Assembly: GCA_963585895.1 (NCBI GenBank)
Contig: OY757904.1
Location: forward strand, 158,454,749 to 158,518,748
DNA from: Sepioteuthis lessoniana
Taxonomy: Eukaryota > Mollusca > Cephalopoda > Myopsida > Loliginidae
DNA: 64,000 bases
Direction: 5' to 3'
The translations under genes and the position numbers were made by a program. A model generated the notes under the pieces. The model did no database searches and was not told where the DNA came from. It saw only the letters and a list, made by a program, of their open reading frames with translations. This document shows, piece after piece, positions 35,254 through 46,899 of the stretch (the first letter of the stretch is position 1; each line of letters opens with the position of its first letter).

Positions 35254-35492
35254 ATTTACCAAACTCCTTCTCCACAAGCAGGAGCTGGTTTGAATTTTTC
35301 CTTCTCCTAGACTGGTTGCCTTACCAAAACTAAAGGATCCAGTCTACCCTACCAGGGAGGAAAGAAATGAATTTATACCTTTACCAAGTGCATTGGCACA
35401 AAGTGAAATGCAAGCAGTCTCATCTAGGATTTGAACTCTGATCACCAATTCCATTTCCTACGACGATAACCACTATACGAAGGACACTTCCA
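35254..35492 (-). mobile_element. SINE-A copy
   Basis: Reverse complement order: tail side AACTCCTTCTCCACAAGCAG (diverged), TTTTTCCTTCTCCTAGACTG, TTTATACCTTTACCAAGTGC, AGGATTTGAACTCTGATCAC (box B), then TTCCTACGACGATAACCACT (head). Confidence 0.7.
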
Positions 35493-36115
35493 ATGTTTAT
35501 CATTAAAAATTTTGGCCTCAAATTTCTTAAAGTTCTTGATGTTACTAAATCATTATTCATAAAAGCACTGAGCAGGGTGATCATTGCTTAACTATGATGA
35601 TCTAGAATGGATGCTATTAGTGTGACTTATTAGCCTTTATGTTCAAGTATGTCTCAGATGTCATATGTCTGCAGTTATACAATGGAAGTGTGTCAATGCA
35701 TTTCATCCATTGCCAATTTTTCCCATTTGGAATTTGTTGTTTGAAAACTTGACATTAGTTTATACTTTAAAATTCAATTTGACCCTCAACAGATGTTCAA
35801 TTCTTTTAATGTGATAAAATCTGGTGATAAATTGATTATGACACTGGTGTGGACCAGTAAAAGGTCCAGAAGAAAGATACAAACTCGGGATTACATGAAA
35901 CAAGTATATTGAACGAAAGTATAAATACAGCATAGGTAAAAGAGTGTTGAACGTCAGTCTGACTGCCAAAAGTGTTAGGCTGGGGTTAACTTAACACCGA
36001 GATGAATATTCTCCCGGTATTCATAGTAATAGGAAGAGTTCATTATAGTCTGTACGGTAGGTACCATAACAGATACCTTGTTTGGTGGTTGAGATAGTTG
36101 CGCCTACACTTGTCG

Positions 36116-36440
36116 TCATCAAGGTATGCTAACAAAAATTTCCTTGATTCTCTCTTGCCATTCATCCCTATTGGCTATTACTCTTAGTAAGTCCTCTAAA
36201 CAGCATCCAGTGTTAGCACAGAGCTAATAAATGCAAGATTTTGCTTGCTGGGTGACACTAGTGTGTCCATGTATAGGAGTCCATTGGATAATGTTACTAA
36301 TGAGTTCATCCTTACATCCTCAGCATATCCAGCATGTCTTGCTCGTCTAACTTGGATGGTTTGTGAGATTGAAGGTAAGTGGCCGTACAAGTGTTGTTTT
36401 GTAGGGTGCTGCTTCCAGAATTTCAAAACAACATGCAGCG
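36116..36440 (-). mobile_element. LINE 3' end copy
   Basis: The minus strand reads QHPTKQHLYGHLPSISQTIQ, VRRARHAGYAED and a broken remainder. This is the same LINE C-terminal tail as at 15721, with indels. It lies 0.4 kb before the last coding exon. Confidence 0.7.
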
Positions 36441-36816
36441 TTCTTGTGTAGTTCCCATATAGTTTTTTCTTTTGATGTTTTGTTAAAGTCCAAGTGGTGC
36501 TACTGTGCAGTAGTACTAACCTCCTATTTTATTTAGTAAGTGTGATCAGCGTACAGCTACAAGCATTAATCATTAATATCCTAGACCAAATGAAAAACAA
36601 AGATTTCAAATGCAGATTTTTCAAGTTAAACTGACCCTCATTACTTACAATACTAACATACACAATCTTACAACCCTTCATACACCTCAGCTACCAGTTT
36701 GGCTACATAATCTGCTTTATATATTTTTATTTAAATTGATGTATTTAATTATAAGTTGCATAAATGAGCTTAATTAATGTTGCTTTTTTGTTTTTCTTTT
36801 CTTTCTGTTCCTAAAG

Positions 36817-37018
36817 AATTCCTGAGGATTTGAGTGTTGTCCCTACACGTTATCTTCCTAAACTGAGTATAACAGGTGCTGATTCAGGGACAGAATCTGA
36901 ATATACAGATGATGAAGAGGAGGAAGAAGAAGAAGAAGAGGAAGAAGAATCCGATGCTGAGTCTGGTATAACAACTTCAGAAAATTCTGGATGGTTTTCA
37001 AGTTGTACACTTTTATAA
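36817..37018 (+). CDS. WD40 protein, terminal coding exon with acidic tail
   Basis: Acceptor TTCCTAAAG; the exon runs to TAA at 37016-37018. It encodes a Pro/Arg linker (PEDLSVVPTRYLPKLS), then SEYTDD, about twelve Glu, SDAESG and a Ser/Thr-rich end finishing FSSCTLL. The acidic run is coded by GAA/GAG repeats, so its length is probably variable. The CTAAAG acceptor has a good upstream T-rich tract. An antisense poly-Ser reading of the same bases is a shadow. Confidence 0.9.
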
Positions 37019-37964
37019 CTAAAAACATTGAACAAGTACATTATTATCATTATTATTATTATTATTGCCTGCAATCATTTGTCTTCCTCAATGACTTTTA
37101 GAGTTGGTGGGTAGGAACTTTTCAATCATTTGAACTAACAAAAATATTTTCTATATTCATATCGTTTGGTTCATTTCATTGAATTTAAAGTATTGAATCT
37201 ATTAAAAATGATCTTAAAAGTTAATGAAATTTATTAAAAGATTTTAATGGAATCCATTTACAAGATCAGCTCAAGGTTGTATAAGACCTTTCTTTAGTCT
37301 TATACAACCTAGAGTTGATGTAAATTTAATAAAAATCATTTTTGATTTTAAATTGTCAAATTTATGGGTTAAATCTACTGAAATTCTCTTTTTTATAATT
37401 TTTTTTTGTCAATTTTCAAGTGATGCACAAAAAGCAAATTCAAAAAGCCTGACTTGTTTTGTAAAAATCATGTTTAGTAGAAATAAAATTCATTTTGTAC
37501 AATGGATCAGATTTCAAAATTAGATTTTCCAAACTTATTTCATTTTTCATGACTTGTGCAAAACTTATATAAATATATTTTTTTTGTGAAGAAATTCTTT
37601 ATTGTCTCAATTTCTTTTATAAAATGTTTAGCTGACATTTTGAACTAAACTTATTTTCCAAATTCTCAACATTTGTACATTTTCTTCCAAAACATTTTTT
37701 AAATATCCTGAAATGCCTGACTTGAATTTGTAAATTCTTACTGTTTCATTGTCTTATTCTGTATATATTGTTTGTTTATGAAATCATACATTTAATATAA
37801 TAAAACCTAAAAATTATGAAAATCTTTTAGGATTACAATCACCAAGACTTCCATGAAAATATCCACTTTTAGTGATAAATTGCTTTGCAAACACATATCA
37901 GATACTATTTTCAACACAAATATATTCAATTTGAAAATTATTATTTATCCTGAAGAAAATAAAC
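37019..37964 (+). promoter_or_regulatory. Probable 3' UTR with candidate poly(A) signals
   Basis: AT-rich non-coding sequence follows the stop codon, with an ATT repeat at 37040-37068. AATAAA hexamers lie at 37492-37497, 37799-37804 and 37958-37963. Any could end the transcript; no cleavage site can be chosen from sequence alone. No repeat family is recognised in this stretch, consistent with UTR. Confidence 0.45.
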
Positions 37965-38053
37965 CTAAATAATTTTTCTTGTTAAATTAATTTTCATCAT
38001 AAAAACGAAGATATTAATTTTCAATCCATTATTTCCATTTTTATAATTGGAAA

Positions 38054-38140
38054 ACCACCATCATCATCATCATCATCATTTACAACTTTAAGTCCATTGC
38101 TGAAGAAAGGCTTTTCCCAATTCCTTCCATGATAAATTTG
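38054..38140 (-). repeat. (CAT)n tract with a LINE-like 3' end fragment
   Basis: About eight CAT units, then TCCATTGCTGAAGAAAGGCT, a motif often seen at LINE 3' ends when reverse complemented. Weak evidence; the rest to 38450 shows nothing. Confidence 0.4.
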
Positions 38141-38477
38141 ATTGCCTCTATCACACACTAACTCATCCTTCCATTATGTCTTTTTCTACTATACTTGTTA
38201 TTCCTTGAATACCATTCTATTATCATACCTTCAGCTCACTTTCATTTTATTAACTTCTCTGATATCTTTTACCTTAGCCTTTTCTCTGATGATGTTAATC
38301 TCATTTGATCTCATAGATATTAAACGTTGCCCTTTCAATTGATCTCTGTATGACCTTTTCTTTTCTAGTGATAATTAAAACATAAACAATTCACTCTAAA
38401 TATGAAAAATCCACAAAGATTTCTCATTTCTAATTTATATGTTCCAAGATTCTAAGAATGAAAAATATGATGCAGAG

Positions 38478-38493
38478 TATATATATATATATA

Positions 38494-38553
<60 letters not shown>
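38478..38553. repeat. (TA)n microsatellite
   Basis: A TA tract with one TTTT interruption; about 35 units in total. Confidence 0.95.
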
Positions 38554-38556
<3 letters not shown>

Positions 38557-38733
38557 ATAGTGTCGACACAGAGTTAGCAGTGCTTGGTGAGTGTCAGTGG
38601 TCTGATTATCATAATGGCAAGAAACTCACAATCATCAAGCAGCATTTATGCTGTGTCTAATTTATCCTAACTTAGATATATATGATCTGCCTCTGATATT
38701 AAACACTCTTTATTTATTAATATAGTAAACTAC

Positions 38734-38735
<2 letters not shown>

Positions 38736-38813
<78 letters not shown>
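38736..38813. repeat. (TA)n then (GA)n microsatellite
   Basis: About 28 TA units followed directly by about 10 GA units. Confidence 0.95.
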
Positions 38814-38814
<1 letters not shown>

Positions 38815-39059
38815 ATTAGTGATAAAGACTTGAAGTCACTTTATTTCCCTCCAGTCCTTTATAGTTGGTTTTCAAAGTCAGATTAAATCCAAAATTACCA
38901 AATCATGCTTTTCAGTTAAGCAGATAGTTCCTGCCTACTTGAAATTAAATGTCAACCTTATTCCTCCCTTTATTTGGCCTTAGGCCTGACTAAACTAAAT
39001 TTATAAAACTTTTAAAGAAACTTAAGTTGACCTTCCTCTCCCCCCCTTTCTATTTGACA

Positions 39060-39072
39060 GTCTCTCTCTCTT

Positions 39073-39108
<36 letters not shown>

Positions 39109-39109
39109 G
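39060..39109. repeat. (TC)n then (TA)n microsatellite
   Basis: A TCTCTC tract with one TTTC interruption, followed by a short TA run. Confidence 0.92.
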
Positions 39110-39519
39110 TTTTTGATAACATTGTGATCATTTCTCCTTTTTTTTTTTAGTGAGAAAGGGATTTTTAATCATTGGAAACTTTATAAAAAGTTCTTAAAGA
39201 AAAACTTCAGGATTTTGCCTTCAATAATGTTTTTTTTTATTTCATAAACCTATTGTAGAAAAATCTCATTCAGTATTAAATATTTTATTTGTTGATCAGA
39301 ACAAATTATATAAAATCAAGAAAAGGTTTTCTCTATATATTCAGTATTTTGTAAATATCTTGTGATATTAAGTGAAGGCATTTGTACAAAGTGCATCTTG
39401 CACACTCATTGAGGAGTATAGAGGTGCAGCTATATGATGTCTGTGATGGTGCTGCAGTTTCATTTGTGAGTAGGTTTTTTTTAATGGTGAGGAATTTTTA
39501 ACCTCACATCCTCTGTTTG

Positions 39520-39778
39520 TGAATTTAGAATTTTCCTTTTTCTAGATTGGTTGTCAAGGCTACAGAACTCAGTCTGCTCTTCTATTTACCTATAACGAGG
39601 AATTGAAGACAGTACAATGTCACTGTCCAGCATGATAGCCACAAGGACTCCTCCCCTGGGTCTGAAGAGAAGTATTTATACCTTTCCCAAGGGCATTAAC
39701 TTGTAATAAAATGCAAACTGTCTCATCAAATATTTAGTCTGAGTCCATTTCCCAAGACAATAACCATTATATCAATAT
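39520..39778 (-). mobile_element. SINE-A with inserted SINE-B-like head fragment
   Basis: SINE-A blocks appear in reverse order (ATTTTCCTTTTTCTAGATTG at 39529, TATACCTTTCCCAAGGGCAT, head TTTCCCAAGACAATAACC). The middle (39615-39655, GTCACTGTCCAGCATGATAGCCACAAGGACTCC) looks like a SINE-B head, so the copy is a mosaic. Confidence 0.55.
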
Positions 39779-39874
39779 TCTTCTTAATATTTTGAAATAT
39801 TTTATGATATTTAGCATAAAAGAGTGAAATCATTGTGCTTACTGCTATTTAATATCTACCAAGTCACGACATAT

Positions 39875-40225
39875 GAATGTCCTGTCTATGACACTAAACT
39901 ATCTGATAGTCTGGCTCCAGTCTTTGAGGAATGTGGAGTACTCCTTCATTACCATTACTCTCAAGTCCACTCTGACCTGGAGTGGTAGTACCTGTTAGGG
40001 TCCAATCTATGGGTCAAATAGAACTGTTCAGTCTTTTACTAGGATTATTATTATTATTAAATAGAATTATTAATGTTAAATAGCAATACTTGAAACCATT
40101 TAACTATGTGCAAACAAATGAGCTTTGGCTTGTTTAAAAATAATGTAATCTACAAACTATTTGCTTACAAACTATATATATATATATAGCCCACAAGGTT
40201 CGATATGCCGTAAACATGACCAAAC
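39875..40225 (+). mobile_element. 48-bp-unit element, one-unit copy
   Basis: The arm (GACACTAAACTATCTGATAG ... CTCTGACCTGGAGTGGTAGT ... CCAATCTATGGGTCAAATAG), an ATT run, a single unit (AGCAATACTTGAAACCATTT, AACTATGTGCAAACAAATGA), a linker with a TA run, and the tail TTCGATATGCCGTAAA. It shows the complete order with the minimal repeat number. Confidence 0.75.
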
Positions 40226-40789
40226 CACACATGAATGGGTGGACTTTCTGATTAAATAAAAATTTTCAGGCTGAAATTAAAAAAAAAAAATGATTTCTCT
40301 GAAAGTATGGGGGTGGAGTGTGAGGGAAAAGAATTGTAAATTTTATTGCATGCTATAAAAAAAAATGATTCCATTTTTGTAACAATAATAAATGAATAAA
40401 TAAAATATTTTGAAAAGAGAGAAATTTGATGTCTTTGATTTTTTTGAAGTGAAAATTATTTTCTGGTTTATTTAGTTTATGTGAAGAAACATTTTCTCTT
40501 CCTAAAAATAGAAAATCATTGTTTGTCTTATTTCAGTTGAATTGTGAAGGTGTATCAAAATTGGTTCAATGAACATTTAAGTAACAAGAATAAATAAATA
40601 AATTTATTCCATTTGACTGCTCAAAGTCAACAGTCATAACTTACTTTATCAGTCCTGTGGCCTTGTACTAATGAAATTCGCTACTGAACGATTTCACAAT
40701 GATTGAAGTGTGTGGCAGTCTTTATTCTGTACTAACTATACACTCTGTTCATTTAAAAAAAGATAAAGTATGTAGTTATTTACAATGCT

Positions 40790-41035
40790 TAGCTTAGTTG
40801 TGGCACAGTCCAACAAAGGCAGATTTGAGGCTGTAAGTTAACCCCACCCACCCCCGGCTTCGGCTGTGCCACCTACGGGTGGACGAGCGGCATCATAGTC
40901 CACCAGGGCTCCAGCCTCGGCTTGTGCCCGATCTTCCCCAACTCTAAATCCCCACTATAATTAACCTTCGGGTCATTGACCTTGTGTCAAGTCCTGTCTG
41001 GTGGGAGGCAGTGACAAATATCAGGCACTCCATGA
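40790..41035. repeat. GC-rich unit ending in a SINE-A-type tail
   Basis: The GC-rich block 40845-40960 (CCCCGGCTTCGGCTGTGCC) shows no family I know. It ends in TCATTGACCTTGTGTCAAGT ... GGGAGGCAGTGACAAATATC, a recognisable SINE-A 3' tail without the SINE-A head or body. Confidence 0.5.
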
Positions 41036-41263
41036 GAATCAAACTCCTACTGTCTTTTTGATATCTTGTATGTAGACTATTTTAACTTCTTTGTAGTGTA
41101 AAGTAATTGAACGGCTCATTGGAAATTAAAGGAATAGATAAATAAATCAGACAGTAGTTGCTGAATAACAAGGCTGGGAATGACTAAGGGAAACTGAGGT
41201 CCGAAATCTCGTAAGCGGAAATGATGGTTCTGCTCCCAACATGGCAAGCGGAAGTAAGGGAAC

Positions 41264-41556
41264 CATATTTACTAACCCCTCCGCTCGGACAGGATATAAC
41301 ACAAGGTCAATTTTTAAGCAGAGTTTAACAGGTTTGAAAATTTGAGTTTTCCTTCTCCTAGACTAGTTGCCTCACTAAGGCTGAAGAACCCAGTCTGCCC
41401 TACTATTTACCCATAGCTGGAGGGAGAATAATTGGATTCATACCTTTCCCAAGGGTATTAGTACTATGTAAAATGCAGTCAGTCTCGTCCAGGATTTGAA
41501 CTCGTGTCGCCGTGTCCATTTCCTACGACGATAACATTACACCACGGGCACCTCCT
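41264..41556 (-). mobile_element. SINE-A, full length with TSD
   Basis: A 293-bp copy flanked by GAAGTAAGGGAAC (41251-41263) and GAAGTAGGGGAAC (41557-41569). Reading minus: head GGTGCCCGTGGTGTAATG (box A), TATCGTCGTAGGAAATGG, box B GAGTTCAAATCCTGGACGAG, body, then tail GAGCGGAGGGGTTAGTAAAT. The tRNA-like head has no CCA; the end is AAATAT-like, not poly(A). Over 90% identical by eye to 46150. Confidence 0.88.
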
Positions 41557-41924
41557 GAAGTAGGGGAACAACTTTCCTCCTTTCGAGAATCAATGGCAGG
41601 ACGCGATAAGGTGAAGACGTCAGTAGTAAACGAGCCACTTTGTGTAGCTTGACAGAGTTCTTACATTTGTCAATTTGGTTACCACGGTGAAGTCACAATG
41701 GGGTCTAGAGTCTTTTTACTACCGCTATGGTACAGTAGTTCAGAAAATAGTTGTTATAGACAAACTAATCTGTCAAGCTATCTTTTAAGAGATTTTCTTG
41801 GTGAGTGTGTTAAATAGTTGGACACATCAGTTAATAAAAATGCCCGAGCACAGTTGGCTGGGACTGCAGAATACACCAACAGCATCGATGCAGAAGGGTA
41901 AGACCCCCCCCCCACCAGGTGTCC

Positions 41925-42060
41925 GAGATGTGGCTCTAAACTATTAAATGGTGAGATTCCAGTCTAGGAGCTCTGAGGAATGTGGACTACACCGTCATTG
42001 CTATTACTCTCAGGTACACTCGGATCTGGAATGATGTAACCCTATGGGGTTTAGAGAATG
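41925..42060 (+). repeat. 48-bp-unit element, arm fragment
   Basis: GATGTGGCTCTAAACTATTA, TCATTGCTATTACTCTCAGG, CACTCGGATCTGGAATGATG: the arm block only. Confidence 0.6.
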
Positions 42061-43025
42061 TTCAGAAGAGGTTTATTACCCAGAGTGGAGAAATCAAAAT
42101 AATTTTTGGAAGAATAGAGAAATACATTACAAATATGTATTAGCGTAATGGATTTTTGCAGAGTCGTGTTGGAAAAAAATTATATCTTGTTTTTACGTTA
42201 AAGAATTCCATTGTTAGTATTGTTTTTATGAAAAAGAATTTACAATATGTTTTGAGGAGAGTGCAAGTTGTCATAAGAGTTGACTTATTTTGATGACAAA
42301 GGAAATTATGAAAACAAATCGTTGACATTTTAAGATTATTATTATGTTTAAAGCATTTTAAATCTAATTTTAGAAATATGATTCAAATATGAAATTCTAG
42401 ACAATTCCACCCCTCCCATCCCTAATCCGGTTAGGAGTTTGCATAAATTAACCAGAATAGTAGTAAGCAGAAAGAACAAGATTGGGAACCGCGAAGAACA
42501 AAACCTAACAACTGCAGAGGCTGCAAAGGCACGCGATATGTTATTCTCGAAGCTCTGAGCTTTATTGATCTTGTACCAAACTGAGTAGAGAAAGTGAGAA
42601 AACCGTCCAAATACAACTATGTGAAAAATAAACTTAACTGCCATTTAAGATTGCCTTGTACCAGACTGTCCTAAGTAAGGAAAGTCGAAGATAGACTAAG
42701 TCTCTGACGGTCTCTGACAGAACTTGCCATTTATGTAAGAACTTTGAATGTAAAAACTTTGAACGACATTTTTATATATACTAAATGTTGTTATTATTGC
42801 AAAACCATGGTTCTCTTTTTCTTGATATCGACTTTCTTTTTCACTTACTTAGTTGTGCGGTAGCATTTATCTTCTTACTGACCGGCGACTCCGATTAGCG
42901 TTTGATTTGTTGTCTGGATCTTAAGAATACGTTGGCAGATAGCGAATCATTTCGTGTTATCCCAAGATATTTCCGACTTGTGGAACATTCAGCGGATTGA
43001 AGGCAGAATCACCCCTGTATTTGCC
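42061..43025. other. No feature recognised
   Basis: Unique-looking sequence. A 98-residue and an overlapping 61-residue frame on the minus strand (42348-42644) show no motif. Confidence 0.5.
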
Positions 43026-43029
43026 AAGA

Positions 43030-43865
43030 GGTGACGCCCCGTCACTGTGGTAGTATCTGATAGGGTTCTACTTATGGGTCAAGAACTGTTTAACCATTTA
43101 ACCGGGTGCAAATAAATGACCGATGTTGAATTGTCAGCGCTACAGAGCAATACTTAGAACCATTTAACTGTGTGCAAATAAAACTATGCGTGTTTGCAAT
43201 ACTAGAAGCAAAGTGTGTGCAAACAAATGATTGATACCAAATCAAATTTATGGAGGTGCCCATGGTGTAATTGTTATCGTCGTAAGAAATTGACACAGCG
43301 ACACGAGTTCAAACCCTGGACGAGACTGATTGCATTTCACATAGCATTAATACCCTTGGGAAAGGTATTAATCCAATTATTCTCCCTTCAGCTATGGGTA
43401 GATAGTAGGGCAGATTGGGTTCTTCAGCTTTACTGAGCCAACTAGTCTAGGAGAAGGAAAACTATGAATTCAAATCTGTTAAACTCTGCTTAAAAATTGA
43501 CCTTGTGTCATATCCTGTCCGAGCGGAGGGGTTGGTAAATATGGATACTAAATCGAATTATTTGTGTTAGATAGGAATACTTGAAACCACTTAACTGTGT
43601 GCAAAAATTATATCATTGGTGTTACATAGTAATATTTCAACACATTTGACTGCAAATGATTGAATAGTGTTGAATAGAATTATTAATTTTTTATAGCAAT
43701 ACTTGAAACTATTCAACTGTGTGCAAACAAATGAGATCTGGCTCGTTTAAAAAAAGTTATCTACAAACTATTCGTATACAAATCCTACATTTAGTATATT
43801 GGTATAAACACGACTTGGCATTAAATAACCTACAAGAATTGATATGCTATAAAACACAATGGATC
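43030..43865 (+). mobile_element. 48-bp-unit element split by SINE-A
   Basis: The arm (GTCACTGTGGTAGTATCTGA, CTTATGGGTCAAGAACTG) and units before 43250 (GAACCATTTAACTGTGTGCA) are followed by the SINE-A. Further units (TAGGAATACTTGAAACCACT), the linker (CGTTTAAAAAAAGTTATC) and the tail (GAATTGATATGCTATAAAAC) follow to 43865. Confidence 0.72.
43250..43543 (+). mobile_element. SINE-A, full length with TSD
   Basis: A 294-bp copy flanked by GATACCAAATCAAATTT (43233-43249) and GATACTAAATCGAATTA (43544-43560). Head TGCCCATGGTGTAATTGTTA, box B GAGTTCAAACCCTGGACGAG, tail GAGCGGAGGGGTTGGTAAAT. The target is a copy of the 48-bp-unit element. Confidence 0.85.
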
Positions 43866-44126
43866 AACCAAAAATAGCCAGTTTGAGTTTTTCTGATCAT
43901 ATGTACGTCCAGTCTTATAAATTTTACCAACTAAATTCAATAATGTTGAAGCATAGACTGTGGAAATTTCACTTGAATTCATCTTTTTCATGCTTGTAAA
44001 AATTATATGTTAAATACGTTTATCTTTGGAAAAGTTCATGGCTGACACAACAAAAAAGAATCGATGTTCAAATGAAGCAAGCATATGATCATCTAAATTG
44101 TTAATAATTTTGCGTCTGATTTCACT

Positions 44127-44655
44127 TGTAACATATTAACTTACTCTCCAGTGACCTCGGTTACCAGCCATGTCAGACGTGACCAAGATAAAAAAAAAAA
44201 TACTATTTTGAGAACGAGGGTAAAAACTATATGCATGTAAATTGTTTGCTACTGTTGCAGTCACATAGCGACAGTATGTAATGTAGTGCTCAACACTCAC
44301 CAGCGCAGGCACTGCTTGCATATGTCGGAAATGACCAGCTGAGAGAGGTTAAATGACCAATCACAAGAACGCTCAATTTCAGGGACCAGAGGCAGTCAGA
44401 CTAGAGACTAGGGTTTTTTTTGTAAAAGTTTTGTGACGTGGCTCGTACAACCTGACATCCGGTAGCCCGGATGTATAAAAGGCGACTCACGTGTAGCGGT
44501 CGGCAGTTATTGAATATCGACATCTGGTGTAACACTCTTACGGCGAGAGACTGTGAATATTGTATATAGTATATATGGATTGTACTGTTCAACCAATAAA
44601 ATGATTTAACACTGTATTTTTCTGTGTATCTCTTCCATCGCGATACTACGAAAAG
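44127..44655 (+). mobile_element. Probable LTR (TATA and poly(A) signals present)
   Basis: Starts TGTAACATATTAAC. It contains GTATAAAAGGCGACTC (TATA box, 44472), a promoter-like GC-rich stretch, AATAAAATG at about 44595 and a region ending near CGATACTAC. Just after lies ACTTGGTTACCAGAACAGC, which resembles a primer-binding site (TGG start). No TSD found, so this may be a 5' LTR of a truncated element. Shares blocks with 46900-47140 on the other strand. Confidence 0.5.
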
Positions 44656-44679
44656 AATCAGTCACTTGGTTACCAGAAC

Positions 44680-45065
44680 AGCAATAAGTCAAGACTAATA
44701 TTTTGGAGCTAAGCGAAACCACCTTCTTCCTATCGGGGTGAAGATGAGTTGACGGTTTATAAATGACTGAGACTTCCTCCATCAATATAATGAAACCACG
44801 TGTGTTAATATGCTTTTTACCGTTTAGAATCATTGAACGTTTGAAAAAAATGTGAATGTTTTGTAAGTACATGTCTAATATGGAAAACCTATTCGTCTCC
44901 TCATCTTCTTCCGTCTTTCATTGAGATACCCCACAACACAACGTCTTCTTATTTAATTTCAGCAATCCAAGTGTTCCTATTATACGCGCGTTGGAATAAA
45001 ATTACATACGAAACATAATAAGGATAGAAAATATAATAAAGAAAGAAAGAAAAGGGGATTTGATT
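44680..45065. other. No feature recognised
   Basis: Possibly internal sequence of the LTR element at 44127; no coding similarity. Confidence 0.4.
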
Positions 45066-45069
45066 GATT

Positions 45070-45235
45070 AGTTCATTTTAACGGTATGGCAACCCGCATG
45101 GGGTTATTTCATGCCTAGAGGGTAAGGAATTGCGTACGTTTATATTTACATTTTTGTTGTATCCTAAGGGTATTTTTTAACACGGTTATATGATATCAGG
45201 TATTCTTAATACAAATAATTTGAAAACAGATTTAT
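45070..45235 (-). repeat. 48-bp-unit element, fragment
   Basis: Tail-like AACGGTATGGCAACCCGCATGG and one diverged unit (ATATGATATCAGGTATTCTT). Confidence 0.5.
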
Positions 45236-45239
45236 GTTG

Positions 45240-45680
45240 TTTGGTTTTGTTATAGGCAAGCGTATGGTTGCAAGAAATAACGGACGAGAAGAGTGGATTT
45301 AATTTCGTTTATTTTAAATAAATAAAACTCGGTAAGTTAGAAGAGATACAGGCTATCTTCTTCTACCAGATAAGGGTCAGGAGGCGAGCAGTTGTAAGTT
45401 GTTCTTGGGTGGCTGGTTTGTTTGCTGGCGGCACGGTGGAGTGACGTGGGTTGGTAAGCTATGAGCGATCTTGGTCTAGTGTTGGAAATGCGGGGATTTG
45501 GTTGTCTGTGATGTGGGTTAGTAGGGCGTCAGTGGTCTTTGATCTTGTCCGAAATGTAACGCTTGACGATTCTCTCAGTTCGAAGTCCCCGACTTAAAAA
45601 AAACAAACTTTTGTTGACTATTTAATAGCCATGTATGGGATCGAATCGGCTCCGAAAAACTTCGGGAGAAAGTTCATAAT
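45240..45680. other. GC-richer unclassified segment
   Basis: Base composition differs clearly from the surroundings (G/T-rich plus strand, e.g. GGTGGCTGGTTTGTTTGC), suggesting an inserted repeat or LTR, but I cannot set its ends. Similar in style to 48540-49300. Confidence 0.35.
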
Positions 45681-45929
45681 TAGTTGAAAAAGGGACTTTT
45701 TTTTAATTGTAGATTTATTTTTATATTTCAACCGGATGGAGCCTACCTGCGCAGTGACGTGTTTTATACATTTGAGTCCAAGCCATCGTCCAGACAATAT
45801 CCGGTTAATGTTACCCTCGTATGCTCATGGTGTTTTTATTCATTCATTCATTCATTTATTTATTTTTGGTAGCACAAGTTGGGTTTGAAATGTATAATAA
45901 ATCAGAAGAGATTTCTGTATATAACAGTT

Positions 45930-46475
45930 TGGTTGGGTTTCTTTGCTTAATGGCATATCAATCTTCGTGGGTTATTTAATAGCAAAACCAGCCTTGTAGA
46001 AGAACAGCACTGACATTATTTAACATATTGCGAGGTGGACGAGGTTCATATACTTTTCTTAAGGATATTAGTCTGAAAATGAACTCAGTTGCTCAACTGA
46101 AGTTCGAACTCGCTTATTTCGAGGGCGCAACCCCGTACTTTAGCCATTATCATATTTACCCAACCCCTCCGCTCGGACAGGATATGACACAAGGTGAATT
46201 TTTAAGCAGAGTTTAACAGGTTTGAAAATTTGAGTTTTCCTTCTCCTAGACTAGTTGCCTCACCAAGGCTGAAGAACCTAGTCTGCCCTACTATTTACCC
46301 ATAGCTGGAGAGAGAATAATTGGATTCATACCTTTCACAAGGGTATTAGTGCTATGTGAAATGCAATCAGTCTCGTCCAGGGTTTGAACTCGTGTCGCCG
46401 TGCCCATTTCCTACGACGATAACCATTATACCACGTACTTTAGCCATTACGCCACGGTGACTCCCTCCCAATCTA
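45930..46475 (-). mobile_element. SINE-B split by SINE-A
   Basis: Tail (TTAATGGCATATCAATCTTC) at about 45948, body (CTTGTAGAAGAACAGCACTG), box B region (GTTCGAACTCGCTTATTTCG), then after the inserted SINE-A the rest of the head (TTAGCCATTACGCCACGGTG). Full SINE-B once the insertion is removed. Confidence 0.8.
46150..46433 (-). mobile_element. SINE-A with perfect 16-bp TSD inside SINE-B
   Basis: CGTACTTTAGCCATTA occurs at 46134-46149 and 46434-46449. Between lies a SINE-A with tail TCCGCTCGGACAGGATATGA (complement), body and head TTTCCTACGACGATAACCAT. Probably the youngest dated insertion in the window. Confidence 0.92.
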
Positions 46476-46479
46476 TTTG

Positions 46480-46620
46480 AACCATAAATAGGACCCTAAG
46501 AGGTATTACCACTTTACGTTAGAGTGGACCTGTGACTAACAATAATGAAGAGATACTCCACACTCTCCAAAGCACCAGAATTGGATCCTCACCATGAGAT
46601 ACAGTCAAGAACAATATGCG
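46480..46620 (-). repeat. 48-bp-unit element, arm fragment
   Basis: CCATAAATAGGACCCTAAGA, GTTAGAGTGGACCTGTGAC, CCTCACCATGAGATACAGTC: arm block only. Confidence 0.6.
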
Positions 46621-46899
46621 GTATACTCCTTTTTTTTTTGTTGAGGGGTCTTACCACACTGCAGAATATACAGTCAGTGTGTTTTAAGTCCCGCTGTTAA
46701 AGCGGAAGAAAAAATGAGAATTGAATCAAGGCTGAAACTGGGGAGAAAGACAGAAATCACGTAAAACAGAAAAAATTTCGTCTGGAAACATATTAACATA
46801 CGTCGAATGGTTTCAACTATTTCAATGGAAGAAGTTTGGCTCATCTATGAATAGTCGTTCTCCACCTTCCGGTGAACAAGGCGGTTTCGCTTTACCACC

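Noticed and set aside
36850..37074. Poly-serine ORF on the minus strand
   Set aside because: Antisense shadow of the glutamate run in the last WD40 exon.
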